Shown in pieces: positions 25,766 to 34,964 of a stretch of DNA of 40,000 nucleotides. Made by a program: the position numbers and the translations under genes. The DNA comes from Symbiodinium natans. Its lineage: Eukaryota; Sar; Dinophyceae; Suessiales; Symbiodiniaceae. Position 1 is the first letter of the stretch; every line of letters starts with the position of its first letter. The notes under the pieces were generated by a model that ran no database searches, was not told the DNA's origin, and saw only the letters and a program-made list of their open reading frames with translations. Location of the stretch: NCBI GenBank assembly GCA_905221605.1, contig CAJNDS010002523.1, positions 1,051,098 through 1,091,097 of the forward strand, given 5' to 3'.

Positions 25766-26689
25766 CACCAGCCAGCCAGAAAGGCAGAGAAGTCCCGAAG
25801 GTGAAGGCTCCACTGGCTTTTCGGGGGCTCGGCTTCCCAGTGATGTAAAGCTTCCTTTCCTGTGGCCCCAAAGCAGAAACACCCGGCAAAACGCCTCAAA
25901 GCCCGAGCATAAGTCCAGCTCGTGATACGCCGCGGTCTCAACCGGTGCCAAACCCCAAGCGTCTAAACCCTGACAAGCGAAACAAAACACCGCGCAAGCA
26001 TCAAGAACAAGATAGCCCACGTGAAGGCCCCTGGTAGTCAACCCTCTGCACGGTACATGGACAGGGAAAACCCAAGGCCCTCAACCCTAAACCCCCGAAA
26101 CTCGAAACCCTCCACCCTGATCTCCGAAAAGCTCAGCGGCGTTGATGCCCGATCTGGCAACCTTGGGGGCAGTTTGCGGTTTTTTTTGGGCCCCTATGCT
26201 TAGTCATGAGATGGCCTAGGGCTCTAAGGGTTTTTAGGGCAAGGTCCTCACACGCACACAACTCAAGGCGCAAAGAAGGTGGCAATGACAATTCTCTGGC
26301 CAAATTTTCGGTATGGTAGGTTGGAATGAGAGGGGGGGGCGGGGGCTCAACTAACCTGAACAGCTGAAGGGTCCGTTTAGAGCTGGGGGGCTGGGTTTGG
26401 GTGGAAGAGGGACTAGATTCTTACACGAAAATCTCACCATCTCCTTAGCCTTTGTGTTGTTATATTCACATTATCACATTACTGTATTACTATATTGTCG
26501 GACTATAGATTCGTGATTAGATCATTATTGCCAGGCCTTAGGGGTCAGGGGCCTCGTCAGATGCCGTGCTGCCCAACCCAAAAACCCAACACAGAAGAAG
26601 GCCCCAAGACAACGCAAAATAACAAGCCTTGGGAAAGGGGGGAGGCTGGGGGGAAGTATGTTCAAACAGGGAACCCTAAACCGTAAACC
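25766..26689. other. 920-bp region without telomere arrays
   Basis: The longest array-free stretch. It has open frames of 60-142 codons on both strands, overlapping each other, with no motif I recognise. 26444-26515 is AT-rich (TATTACTATATTG). G8 and G5 runs near 26330. Confidence 0.4.
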
Positions 26690-26860
26690 CTTAGACCCTA
26701 AACCCTAAACCCTAAAGCCTAAACGCTAAACCCAAAATAGGGGTAGCAGAAGCCCTCAGCCCGAGCCCTAAGCCCTGAGCCCCTCAGTTAGAGTTGGTAC
26801 CCAGCGGTTTAGGGTTTAGGGTTTAGGATTTAGGGTTTAGGGTTTAGGGTTTAGAGTTTA
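26690..26860. repeat. CCCTAAA words then TTTAGGG array
   Basis: Degenerate CCCTAAA at 26690-26730, spacer, then about eight TTTAGGG units at 26808-26860 that abut the next exon candidate. Confidence 0.92.
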
Positions 26861-26887
26861 GGCCACTCCGCCCTTGTGCAAAGCGAC

Positions 26888-26962
26888 CCTTGCATTGACG
26901 TCGGCGCGGAGCTCGAGCAACGTCCGAATGACATCCTTTCTGCAGTCACACATGCCTGCTGC
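26888..26962 (-). CDS. Ankyrin-repeat exon candidate (75 nt, phase 0), strongest match
   Basis: 25 codons on minus between GTTCAG and GTCGCT. Reads AAGMCDCRKDVIRTLLELRA, then DVNAR. The pattern AA..G..DVIRTLLEL.ADVNAR is a textbook ankyrin helix-turn-helix-loop, down to the DVNA loop. Here the G-rich array is on the left and the C-rich array on the right, opposite to most islands. Whether it belongs to the same gene as the other pieces is unknown. Confidence 0.52.
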
Positions 26963-27009
26963 CTGAACATCTTGCTTAGGCCCAATTTTCAAGTTTGGGA
27001 TGTCGGGTC

Positions 27010-27350
27010 CCCTAAAACCTAAACCCTAAACCCTAAACCCTAAACCCTAAACTCTAAACCCTAAACCTAAACCCGAAACTTCTGGTCTGTGAGGTTAGGG
27101 TTTACGGCTTGGGGACTTGCTTTCATCTGGGGTTTAGGGGTGCGAGGGGTGTAGGTTTAAGGAAACCCCTGGTTTTTGTAGACCTTGCAAGCAGTGAGCA
27201 TTTCGAAAGCCCAAAGCTGCACCCCGAACACTGGTTTAGGGAATTTTGTCTTTTGCAGAGATCCCAAACCCCATAAACCCCGAACCCTAAACCCTAAACC
27301 CTAAACCCCTAACCCCTAACCCCTAAACCCTAAACCCTAAACCCTAAACT
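27010..27350. repeat. Two CCCTAAA arrays with unique spacer
   Basis: About nine units at 27010-27075 and about ten at 27265-27350, the latter with CCCCTAA variants. The spacer holds short G-rich telomere words; no gene seen. Confidence 0.92.
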
Positions 27351-28071
27351 CTTAGGGGTTTCCGGGGGAGGAGCCACAGCTCTAGGCAGATCTTCAAGGC
27401 GGAGAAAAATTGGGTTGGCCTTAAAGCTCTCTGAAAAATATTCATATGTAGGGTCCTTATAAACCCAAAGAAGGAAAAACATGTCCCAAAAACCAACCTA
27501 GAAAGGGCATTTCTTAGATTTCGCGACATGTATGGGGGGTATCGGGGTTTAGGGTTTAGGTCTTACGGCTGAACCCTCAAAACTGAACTTAGAGCAACTC
27601 TGAAAGCACACCCGAAGACGAGGAGCAGCAGGGTGGTTCATTCGTGCCGAGATCATCAGCGGGGTGAGTGTGTTCCTGACAGGATTTCCATCTTCCGGTA
27701 TGGGGTTTGGGGTTTGGGGTCTCGAGTCTAGGGTTTAGGGTTTAGGAACCCTGTAGTAAGCACAGTTTCAGGGAGGTCTCGGGTTGCTTGGGCTATAGAT
27801 GCTTCGAGGGGTGGATAAGGAAGGGAAACCCAAGCGCTATGGAAGGACTATGAACCATGGTGTATCATAAACTGACCCAAGTTCCACCCGATTTAGTAGG
27901 GCCCCCTCTTCGAAGACGAAGTGTCCCTGACCACTAAAACCCTGAACCCCTAAACCTTCAAATCCTTACACCCTTGAACCCTTCGACCTTGAAACCCCTT
28001 TCTGAGAAGATGGCGCCAGAAGGGTGTTGGGGGCCTTTGAGGCTTCACCAGGCTAACGGTGCGGATCCGGG
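27351..28071. other. Mostly unique 700-bp stretch
   Basis: Minus frame 27344-27529 (61 codons, FGTCFSFFGFIRTLHMNIFQ) is open but unassigned. A GGTGAGTGTG donor-like site at 27661 follows an acidic plus frame (PEDEEQQGGSFVPRSS). Near the right edge a plus frame reads GPLRLHQANGADPG before GTTTAG (28030-28070), ankyrin-like but short. Confidence 0.3.
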
Positions 28072-28187
28072 TTTAGGGTTTAGGGTTTAGGGTTTAGGGG
28101 TTTAGGGTTTAGGGTTTAGGGTTTAGGGTTTAGGGTTTAGGGTTTAGGGTTTAGGGTTTAGGGTTTAGGGTTTAGGGTTTAGGGTTC
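28072..28187. repeat. TTTAGGG array
   Basis: About 16 units, one TTTAGGGG. Confidence 0.97.
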
Positions 28188-28643
28188 GCGATCACCTCCT
28201 CAACCGGGGCATAGTCTGAACGCCGTTGCCGTCTCCGTACTCTCCTGAGAACCCTAACCATTGGGCTTTCTACGAAACCAAAAACTTCGCACTTCAAACA
28301 AAGGAGACCGCAGGCCTAGGGTCAGGGAGCTCTTGGGTTCAGGGTCTCGGGCTTTGGGTATGAGATTGGGTATGAAGACTTGCGGCTTCGGAAACCCTCA
28401 GGCCCAAAACCCCGAAAACCGCATCTCAGGGCCGGCCGGGCGTCCAGAACCCCAGGTGCTCCAAGCCATGAAGATGGCAGTTCACATCCCCCTCCTGCTT
28501 CAGGGTTTAGGGTTTAGGGTTTAGGGTCTAGGGTCTAGGCTCTAGGCTCTCGGGTCTAGGGTTGAGGGTCCTCCGGCTTTTCAGGGATCCTATAAGCACC
28601 CCTCCCCCCCCCCCCACCACCGCCCCACAACTGAGGGACTCAA
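28188..28643. other. Unique DNA with short degenerate array
   Basis: Plus frame 28261-28524 (87 codons) has no motif. Minus strand near 28448-28500 reads QEGDVNCHLHGLEHLGF, weakly ankyrin-like. 28502-28572 is TTTAGGG, TCTAGGG and TCTAGGC. C12 run near 28601. Confidence 0.35.
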
Positions 28644-28861
28644 TCTAAGAACAGTTACACGGGCCCTTGACATGGCCCCTTACCTTCTTTAAAGGGTGCC
28701 GAAGTGTGGGCCCTCGGTTTAGGGTTTAGGGTTTAGGGTTTAGGGTTTAGGGTTTAGGGTTTAGGGTTTAGGGTTTAGGGTTTAGGGTTTAGGGTTTAGG
28801 GTTTAAGGGGTACATAAGGGGTCCCCTTTTTACCGGCCAGGACCATGAAACTACCCTTAGA
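28644..28861. mobile_element. Family D element, copy 3, split by a TTTAGGG array
   Basis: Left end TCTAAGAACAGTTACACGGG and right end with inverse complement TCTAAGGGTAGTTTCATGG are family D termini. The interior retains GTGCCGAAGTGTGGGCCC, the family's core motif. Between the two arms sits a clean TTTAGGG array of about 12.5 units (28717-28804). Confidence 0.72.
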
Positions 28862-28892
28862 CGAAAAGCACAGCCAGGCTTCCTACAGAATG

Positions 28893-28992
28893 AAGTTTAG
28901 GGTTTAGGGTTTAGGGTTTAGGGTTTAGGGTTTAGGGTTAAAGGTTTGGGGTTTAGGGTTTAGGGCTTAGGGTTTAGGGTTTAGGGTTCAGG
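28893..28992. repeat. TTTAGGG array
   Basis: About 13 units with one AAAGGTTTGGGG variant. Confidence 0.95.
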
Positions 28993-29216
28993 GTTGGTCC
29001 GGGTTGGTCCATTGGCTAGCAACACAGGGGTTTCAGGTACTCTACCCTCAACACCGAGAGCCCGTACTTTATTTCTTTCATTCGGACCCCACACCTGTAG
29101 GCGATGGGACCACTGCACCCCCCGACCCTTACACCTTGGGCGCCACCCACGGGTTGCTTCGACTGCGCTCCCTAAACCCCAAACCCTAAATCACACACGC
29201 TCATACACCCTGGGAC
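28993..29216. other. Unique stretch
   Basis: Two overlapping plus frames of 61-75 codons from 28994; no motif. GGGTTGGTCC is directly repeated at its left edge (28992-29010). Confidence 0.4.
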
Positions 29217-29262
29217 CCTAAACCCTAAACCCTAAACCCTAAACCCTAAACCCTAAACCACC
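29217..29262. repeat. CCCTAAA array
   Basis: Six to seven perfect units. Confidence 0.95.
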
Positions 29263-29734
29263 CGTAAACTTGAGCCCTAAACCCTAGATTCTGGAACTCC
29301 AGGCCAGTGAGAAGCCTAGAAACTTCACACTATCTGCTGGAGATCTAAGGTCATGTACGTTAGAGCTTAAAACCATCAAGCCTCCGCTCCCGAAATCCCG
29401 AAACCCTAAGCCCTAACCCTAGACACTGTAGCACCCCAAGCCCGTGAAACACTAAACCCTACAACCGAAACCCTGAACCCCTGAAAGGTCAAAGCCCTGA
29501 TAGCACAAGCCAAAACAGTGCAACGCCCTTTAAAGCGATCAAAACTAAACCCGAGGACCCTGAAGCTCTGAAGCCCCCCAAATCCTCCTAAAGCCCCAAA
29601 CCCTGAACCCTCATGCCCCCGACAGCGGGATGGGTTGGGCACTTGGGGCGTAGGGTCTTCAGGTGTGAGATTCAGGGCTTACGGGTTTGGGGTTTAGGGT
29701 CTTGGGGTCTAGGCGTTGTAGCGTTTCGGGAAAC
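29263..29734. other. Unique and degenerate repeat DNA
   Basis: CCCTGAA-type words to 29610, G-rich words from 29640. No coding evidence before the exon candidate. Confidence 0.4.
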
Positions 29735-29810
29735 TGCCTGGTCAACGAGCCAGCGCAGCATGCGGGTGTCGCCCGCGAAAGCGGCGCACATCACGCCGTT
29801 CATGCCCGGC
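29735..29810 (-). CDS. Ankyrin-repeat exon candidate (76 nt)
   Basis: Minus segment after TTCGGACAG and ending before GTTTCC. Reads PGMNGVMCAAFAGDTRMLRW, then LVDQA. G.NGVMCAAFAGDTRMLRWLVDQ aligns over a full ankyrin unit (G.TPLHCAA..G...MLR.LL). Frame is open 30 codons beyond on the 5' side. G-rich words are on the left, CCCTAAA words on the right. Confidence 0.5.
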
Positions 29811-30291
29811 CTGTCCGAAACCATCGCCCTAAACTCTGAACCCCTAAACCCTAAACCCCTGAACTTATAAACCCTGAACCCATAAGGCCACTCCATACCC
29901 CTTGAGGTCATGGACCCTCCCCCCTTCAAAAATCAGCAGGTGCTTCTCGTCACGCTGGCCGTGCTTCTGCCGAAGAGGCCACTGGCCTCTTAAACCTTAA
30001 TCGACCTCTGCATTACACTTTGTGCAACTAGAAACAACCCTAGCACCGTAGGGTGCAGGCTGCTCAGGGATTAGGGTATGGACCCTAAACCCCAAACCCT
30101 AGAAGCCAAGCTGCCCGCACCCTGAGTTGCAAGAGGTCAGTTTGCCCTCTGAACTTCGACCCCGGAGGGGAGTTTCATGGGGGGGAAGGTACCTAAGAAA
30201 CCCTTAGGGAGTCGTGGGGAGTTTTGCGTTACATGCCCCCCTTGAAGCCCCGCCCCCTCTCTTACGCACCCGAAAACCTAAGCTAAACCGT
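29811..30291. other. Unique stretch with degenerate telomere words
   Basis: CCCTAAAC-like words at 29825-29885; the rest is unique. No gene recognised. Confidence 0.4.
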
Positions 30292-30365
30292 AACCCTAAA
30301 CCCTAAACCCTAAACCCTAAACCCTAAACCCTAAACCCTAAACCGTAACCCTAAACCCTAAAGGT
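30292..30365. repeat. CCCTAAA array
   Basis: About ten units with two CCGTAACCCTAAA junctions at either end. Confidence 0.94.
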
Positions 30366-30639
30366 CCTGTCGCGCGCAGCGGCTTCCAGGCTTGGAAACC
30401 TTGCTGGCTCGAAGGGCTCTGGGTTTGAGAAGGTCCCAGATTTTGAGGCCGGCGGGATCGTGCATGGTATATTCCTTAGCTTAGGAAACCCCAAAACCCT
30501 ATAGGAGCATGGGTTTAGGATGATTAGTGCTGGGTTTCACCATACTTTACCCTAAGAGTACTAGGATAATGATGTTCCAACTTTCTGGAGTGTACTATAA
30601 ACCCGAACCCCCCCCTCCATACCACGCAAACAACTCGAA
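30366..30639. other. Unique 270-bp island
   Basis: First 100 bp open on plus (LGNLAGSKGSGFEKVPDFEA, then GTATAT) and on minus (PAGLKIWDLLKPRALRASK). Both look protein-like, so direction is undecided. Confidence 0.25.
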
Positions 30640-30690
30640 CCCTAAACCCTAAACCCTAAACCCTAAACCCTAAACCCTAAACCCGAAACC
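30640..30690. repeat. CCCTAAA array
   Basis: Seven units, the last CCCGAAA. Confidence 0.95.
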
Positions 30691-30887
30691 ACAAGGCTCC
30701 CGGGGCCTTCGGGTCGGCTGCATTCTCGGAAGGAAAGGCACAGGGCTTAAATATTTAGGGCTTGAGAATTTTAGGGTAGCCTTGGCCTCAAAATCATTGG
30801 ACCTCAGCCCTAAACTCCTCAACCCTGACCCCTAAACCCCAAACTCCAAACCTTAAACCCTAAAACCCTAAACCCTAAACCCTAAAC

Positions 30888-30991
30888 CATAGGCCGCCCG
30901 CGCCAGGCGGCGGCCGGTACAATTGAACGCTACCGCTTCGAGATCTGCTTGCTTTGCCAAGCAGATCGAGTTTGCCACACCTGATGCATCC
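30888..30991 (-). CDS. WD40-like exon candidate (104 nt)
   Basis: Minus segment after TGGCTAGCAG and ending before GTTTAG of the adjoining array. Reads DASGVANSICLAKQADLEAV, then AFNCTGRRLARAAYG. DLEAVAFNCTGRRLARAAYG has the spacing of a WD40 blade (V..VAFSPDGRRLASASYD): hydrophobic strand, N.TG turn, RRLA strand. WD40 proteins form propeller scaffolds. Only one blade-sized piece is visible. A second minus frame is also open across it (GCIRCGKLDLLGKAS). Confidence 0.4.
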
Positions 30992-31063
30992 CTGCTAGCC
31001 ATAGGGCACAATGTAATAATGGATTAACCCTAAACCCCCGACGCGCCACCCCCATAAAGAGCC

Positions 31064-31500
31064 AGGGTTGCCCCCTGCAGAGTTGCCCCCGCCAGGGTTG
31101 CCCCCGCCAGGGTTGCCCCCCACCAGGGTTGCCCCCACCAGGGTTGCCCCCGCCAGGGTTGCCCCCGCCAGGGTTGCCCTTCCCAGGGTTCCTCGCCAGG
31201 GTTGCCCCCGCCGGGGTTGCCCCACCTAGAGTTCCCCCCGCCCCCCCCCCTGCCAATGTTGCCCCCGGCAGGGGTTTGCTTGGGGGTGCCCCCACCCCTG
31301 GCGGGTTGCCCCCGCCAGGGTTGGCTCTGCCAGGTTGTTTCCGCCAGGTTTGCTGGTTCCCGTCAGGGTTGCTTCCACCGTGAGGGTTGCCCCCGCCAGG
31401 GTTGCCCCCGCCAGGTTGCCCCAACCAGGGTTGCCAACGTTCCCGCCAGGGTTGCCCCCACCAAAATTGCCCCTGCCAGGGTTGCCCCACCAGAGTTGTG
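31064..31500. repeat. 15-bp minisatellite (GTTGCCCCCGCCAGG)
   Basis: About 25 copies with substitutions and a few length changes that shift frame. Because 15 bp is five codons, each frame reads a pentapeptide. On minus these are GGGNP, WRGQP or AGATL; the AGATL frame resembles pentapeptide-repeat proteins (A.L.G every five residues) but is broken by frame shifts. Open frames of 76-230 codons here are repeat translations. Further scattered units occur to about 32370. Confidence 0.93.
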
Positions 31501-31680
31501 CCCAAAATTCCTTTCCTGCCCGCCAGGGCACTCCCCTGGGACATCTGCCGCCCCCTGAACCGGCCCCCTGCAGCACCTCCCCTGTCCCCTTTTTGGGACT
31601 CTCCGGCACCCCGCCCCTGCACCCGCCCTCCGGCACCCCATCCCTGGGACCGCCCCCAGCCTCCAGCACCCCGGCCCCAT
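31501..31680. other. C-rich link between minisatellite and duplication
   Basis: CCGGCACCCC and CCCGCCC words, possibly degenerate repeat. No independent gene. Confidence 0.5.
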
Positions 31681-32610
31681 GTCGCCTACTTGTGCACCTT
31701 CTCTGTGACGGCCCTCCCAGACCACCCGGTCCTCCTCACACGCTTGCGAGGCTTCGTCCTCCTTCTCTATGAAGGAACCATAAGCTTATGCCAAAGTACT
31801 CTATTATTCTGGCAGGGTGCCGGCAATGTTGCCCTCGCCAGGGTTGCCCCCGCCAGGGTTGCGCCTGCCAGGGTTGCCACCCACATTCCCTCCATCTCAT
31901 GGCTCGGGTTGGAAAAACCGACATGGGGCTCCCTGGCTTTAGCTATGGCCTTGAGGGTGTAGTTTGGATCCAGGACAGTGTAGGCTCAAGCAACAGCAGC
32001 AGTACGTCCCATCCCCGTCATGGGGGAGAGTTGAGCCTTGATAGGGGCCCCCTGCCTTGCCATCGCCAGGCTCGGTTGCCCTCCCTGCCCCCCGCCAGGG
32101 TTGCCCTTGTGAGGGTTGTCCCTGCCAGGGGTTTCCCGCCCCCTCCCCCTTCAGGGTTGCCCCCGCCACCAACCCCGGCACCATGTCGCCTACTTGTGCA
32201 CCTTCTCAGTGACGGCCCTCCCAGACAACCTGGTCCTCCTTGCGCGCTTGCAAGGCTTCGTCGTCCTTCTCTATGAAGGAACCACAAGCTCCCTGCCAAA
32301 GTACTCTATTATTCTGCCAGGGTGCCGGCAATGTTGCCCTCGCCGGGGTTGCACGCCAGGGTTGCGCCTGCCAGGGCTGCCCCCGCCGCATTCCCTCCAT
32401 CTCATCCGGGTTATTCCGGAGTCCTGCGACCAACATGGCTCGGGTTGGAAAAACCGACACGGGGCTTGCCCTGGCTTAGCTGTGGCCTTGAGGGTGTCTT
32501 AAACACAGTAGTTTGGATCCAGGACAGTGTAGGCTCAAGCAACAGCAGCAGTACGTCCCATCCCGGCCATCGGGGAGAGTGGAGGTGAAAGCCCCCTTGA
32601 TAGGGGGGTG
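31681..32610. repeat. Tandem segmental duplication, about 500-bp unit
   Basis: 31681-32055 and 32183-32610 share long blocks: ATGTCGCCTACTTGTGCACC, GTACTCTATTATTCTG, ATGGCTCGGGTTGGAAAAAC, TTTGGATCCAGGACAGTGTA and AACAGCAGCAGTACGTCCCA, with scattered substitutions and small indels. On minus one stretch keeps frame in both copies (GSFIEKEDEASQA / GSFIEKDDEALQA, then VVWEGRH), hinting at a former coding piece. Minisatellite units lie between the blocks. Confidence 0.9.
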
Positions 32611-32737
32611 GGGGGTAGACCGCTCTAAACCCGAAAAAGGCGGTAGTTTGGGTGGTTGGGGTGGGATCCGCTGCACCGAGGCGGCCCGACCCGCCACCAC
32701 TCCCTGGCGCGGGTCGGGACCGCGGCACTTTGGAACA
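32611..32737. other. Unique spacer
   Basis: GC-rich, no recognised feature. Confidence 0.4.
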
Positions 32738-32820
32738 CCCTAAACCCTAAACCCTAAACCCTAAACCCTAAACCCTAAACCCCAAACCCCTAAACCCCAA
32801 ACCCTGCACCCCAAAACCCT
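32738..32820. repeat. CCCTAAA array
   Basis: About 11 units, changing to CCCCTAA and CCCCAAA. Confidence 0.94.
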
Positions 32821-32832
32821 CCCTCGAGACAG

Positions 32833-32895
32833 CCCTTGCTGCACACCAGGGGGCTGGAATTGATGCAGGAACTCCTCCTGTCCAGTGTCCAGGGG
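32833..32895 (+). CDS. Ankyrin-like exon candidate on plus strand
   Basis: Plus segment after CTCGAGACAG and ending before GTTTAGGG of the next array. Reads PLLHTRGLELMQELLLSSVQ. The pattern PLLH..GLELMQELLLS fits an ankyrin unit (TPLH.A...G.E.V..LL). One other plus frame and one minus frame are also open, so strand is tentative. Island sits between CCCTAAA and TTTAGGG arrays. Confidence 0.35.
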
Positions 32896-33170
32896 GTTTA
32901 GGGTTTAGGGTTTAGGGTTTAGGGTTTAGGGTTTAGGGTCAAAAGGGTTGGGCCCTGAAGGGCTTTAAGGGTTTGAGGGTTTGAGGGGTGGGGGTTTGGG
33001 GGTTTGAGGGTTTGAGGGTTTGGGGGTATGAGGGTTTGAAGGTTTGAGGGTTTGAGGGTTTGAGGGTTTGAGGGTTTGAGGGTTTGAGGGTTTGGGGGTT
33101 TGAGGGTTTGACTGTTTGAGGGCTTGAGGGTTTGAGGGTTTGGGGGTTTGAGGGTCAAGGCTTAGGGTTT
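32893..33170. repeat. TTTAGGG then TTTGAGGG octamer array
   Basis: Six TTTAGGG units (32893-32940), then about 27 units of TTTGAGGG/TTTGGGGG (32950-33165). The minus frame here (NPQTLKPP-type repeat) is a repeat translation. Confidence 0.95.
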
Positions 33171-33371
33171 TGGGTGAGGGTCACGAGGTACCAACATGGC
33201 GGACCCTCTATTAGAACAGCTGTGACTAGGGATTGGAGGAACTGAAGCTTAAAGCTTACCTCAAACCCCAGCAAGCTCCCAAAGCCCCTTTGAAACCCTG
33301 AATTATCCAAAAGCCCCAAACCCATTCTTTTTGACCATGTGCGATGACACCTGACCCACACACCTCCAAGC
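33171..33371. other. Unique 200-bp island
   Basis: A minus frame of 73 codons (33155-33376) contains FLQSLVTAVLIEGPPC between CTTCAG and GTACCT, helix-like but unassigned. Confidence 0.28.
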
Positions 33372-34015
33372 CCCAAACCCTAAAACCCCAAACCCGAAAA
33401 CCCCAACCCCTAAACCCTAAACCCTACAACCCCAAACCCTAAAACCCCAAACCCTACAGCCCCAAACCCTAAACCCCCAAACCCTAAAACCCCAAACCCT
33501 AAAACCCCAAACCCTAAAACCCTAAACCCGAAAACCCCAAACCCTAAACCCTAAACCCTACAAACCCAAACCCTAAAACCCCAACCCTACAACCCCAAAC
33601 CCTAAAACCCCAAACCCTAAAACCGCAAACCCTAAACCCTAAACCCGAAAACCCCAAACCCTAAACCCTAAAACCTAAACCCTAAAACCCCAAAACCCCA
33701 AACCCCAAACCCTAAACCCCTAAACCCCTAAACCCGAAAACCCCAAACCCTAAACCCTAAAACCTAAACCCTAAAACCCCTAAACCTCTAAACCCTAAAA
33801 CCCCAAACCCTAAAACCCCAAACCCTAAACCCTAAACCCTAAAACCCCAAACCGTAAACCCCTAAACCCCTAAACCCCAAACCCCAAACCCTAAAACCCC
33901 AAACCCCAAACCCTAAACCCTAAACCCTAAAACCCCAAACCCTAAAACCCCAAACCCTAAACCCTAAACCCTAAAACCCCAAACCCTAAAACCCCAAACC
34001 CTAAACCCGAAACCC
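33372..34015. repeat. 640-bp compound CCCTAAAACCCCAAA array
   Basis: Built from CCCTAAAACCCCAAA 15-mers mixed with CCCTAAA, CCCTACAA and CCCGAAAA. Blocks of 100-120 bp resemble each other (for example around 33440, 33580 and 33660), a higher-order structure. No stop-free coding sequence of interest. Confidence 0.95.
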
Positions 34016-34110
34016 CTAGCAAGCCGGCACTTCTCCTGGCCCCAAGACTTCTCCAAGCGCCCCAAAAGCTTCTGCTGATTTGCCAAGTAGAACCTCGGAT
34101 GGCTTTTGGG
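34016..34110 (-). other. Island with minus-strand helical frame
   Basis: One minus frame reads RFYLANQQKLLGRLEKSWGQ, then EKCRLAR, an amphipathic helix, across 34025-34100; a second minus frame is also open. Lies between a C-rich (left) and G-rich (right) array. Confidence 0.25.
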
Positions 34111-34215
34111 GTTAAGGGTTTAGGGTTTGGGGTTTAGGGTTTAGGGGTTGGGGCTTAGGGTTTGGGGCTTAGGGTTTGAGGTTTAGGGTTTGGGGCTTAG
34201 GGTTTTGGGGGGCTT
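34111..34215. repeat. TTTAGGG/TTTGGGG mixed array
   Basis: About 13 units including GCTTAGGGTTTGGG pairs repeated three times. Confidence 0.92.
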
Positions 34216-34765
34216 TGAGGTTTAGACTTCAGGGTCTGGGGCGCAGGTCTTAGCGATTGGGCATTGGGGGTGGAGTGCGTAGGCCCCCCCCCCCCAAACG
34301 TTTTCTGAAGCCCCAAGCCCAACCTAAACTCTTCTACCAGAAGCCCCGACCCCAACGCATGCCGCGGTAGCACTTCGGGTGCGCGGTCGAGAGCCCCATG
34401 GCAAGCATGGACATGTGTGGTATTGGGTCTAGGTTTTAGGTCGTTCTCGGATTCTTGGGGTTGTTTAGGGTTGCTTAGGGAGCAGGGAACTGCAAGCAAG
34501 TAGGGTTGTGGGGCGTTCGGCATTCGGTTCATGGCCATGTGGACGCCAATGCTCCGCATGACAGTGTGGGACACTGTAATTTGGTATGGTCCCTTGCGTC
34601 CAGGTTCACATAGAGGATCCTAGATTCTGGGGCTGCTGCGCCCGTTCAGGGTTTAGGCTTCGCGTCATGTTGCCCTGGACACTGCTGGGAGGTTCCTGAG
34701 TCGTTGGAAGTAGGGATAAAAGTACGTGAGCGGGGTGGCGGGTGGGTTTCGGGTTTGGGGCTTGG
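34216..34765. other. Unique 550-bp stretch
   Basis: C10 run near 34290. The minus frame 34197-34574 includes THVHACHGALDRAPEVLPRH, with ankyrin-like spacing (HVHACHGALDRAPEVL), at about 34365-34425. Nothing firm otherwise. Confidence 0.3.
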
Positions 34766-34876
34766 GGTTTGGAATCCCCCAAACCCCAAACCCCAAACCC
34801 CAAACCCCAAACCCCAAACCCCAAACCCCAAACCCCAAACCCCAAACCCCAAACCCTAAACCCTAAACCCTAAACC
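34766..34876. repeat. CCCCAAA array
   Basis: About 11 CCCCAAA units, then four CCCTAAA units. The unit lacks stops, giving the minus-strand GFGVWGL-type frames. Confidence 0.96.
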
Positions 34877-34890
34877 TAAAACCTCCCTAC

Positions 34891-34964
34891 GTGCCAGAGC
34901 TTGTCGGACTGCACCGAGTGGCCGGTAGAGGTCCAGAGGGCCATTGTCACGTTGGTGCTGCAAC
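34891..34964 (-). CDS. Ankyrin-like exon candidate (74 nt)
   Basis: Minus segment after CTGCTGAG and ending before GTAGGG. Reads LQHQRDNGPLDLYRPLGAVR, then QALA. DNGPLDLYRPLGAVRQALA matches the end of an ankyrin repeat (D..G.TPLDLA...G...VV..L). The competing minus frame (NVTMALWTSTGHSVQ) is also open. The plus strand carries a 92-codon frame (34901-35179) without motif. Confidence 0.4.

Noticed and set aside
25513-25941. 142-codon minus-strand frame
   Set aside because: It runs straight through the inverted ends and AT core of the family C element, and a plus frame overlaps it; no recognisable motif.
30930-31962. Open frames up to 230 codons (GGGNP, WRGQP, PPGLP repeats)
   Set aside because: Products of a 15-bp minisatellite read in several frames on both strands; the frames shift between units, so none is a credible intact protein such as a collagen.
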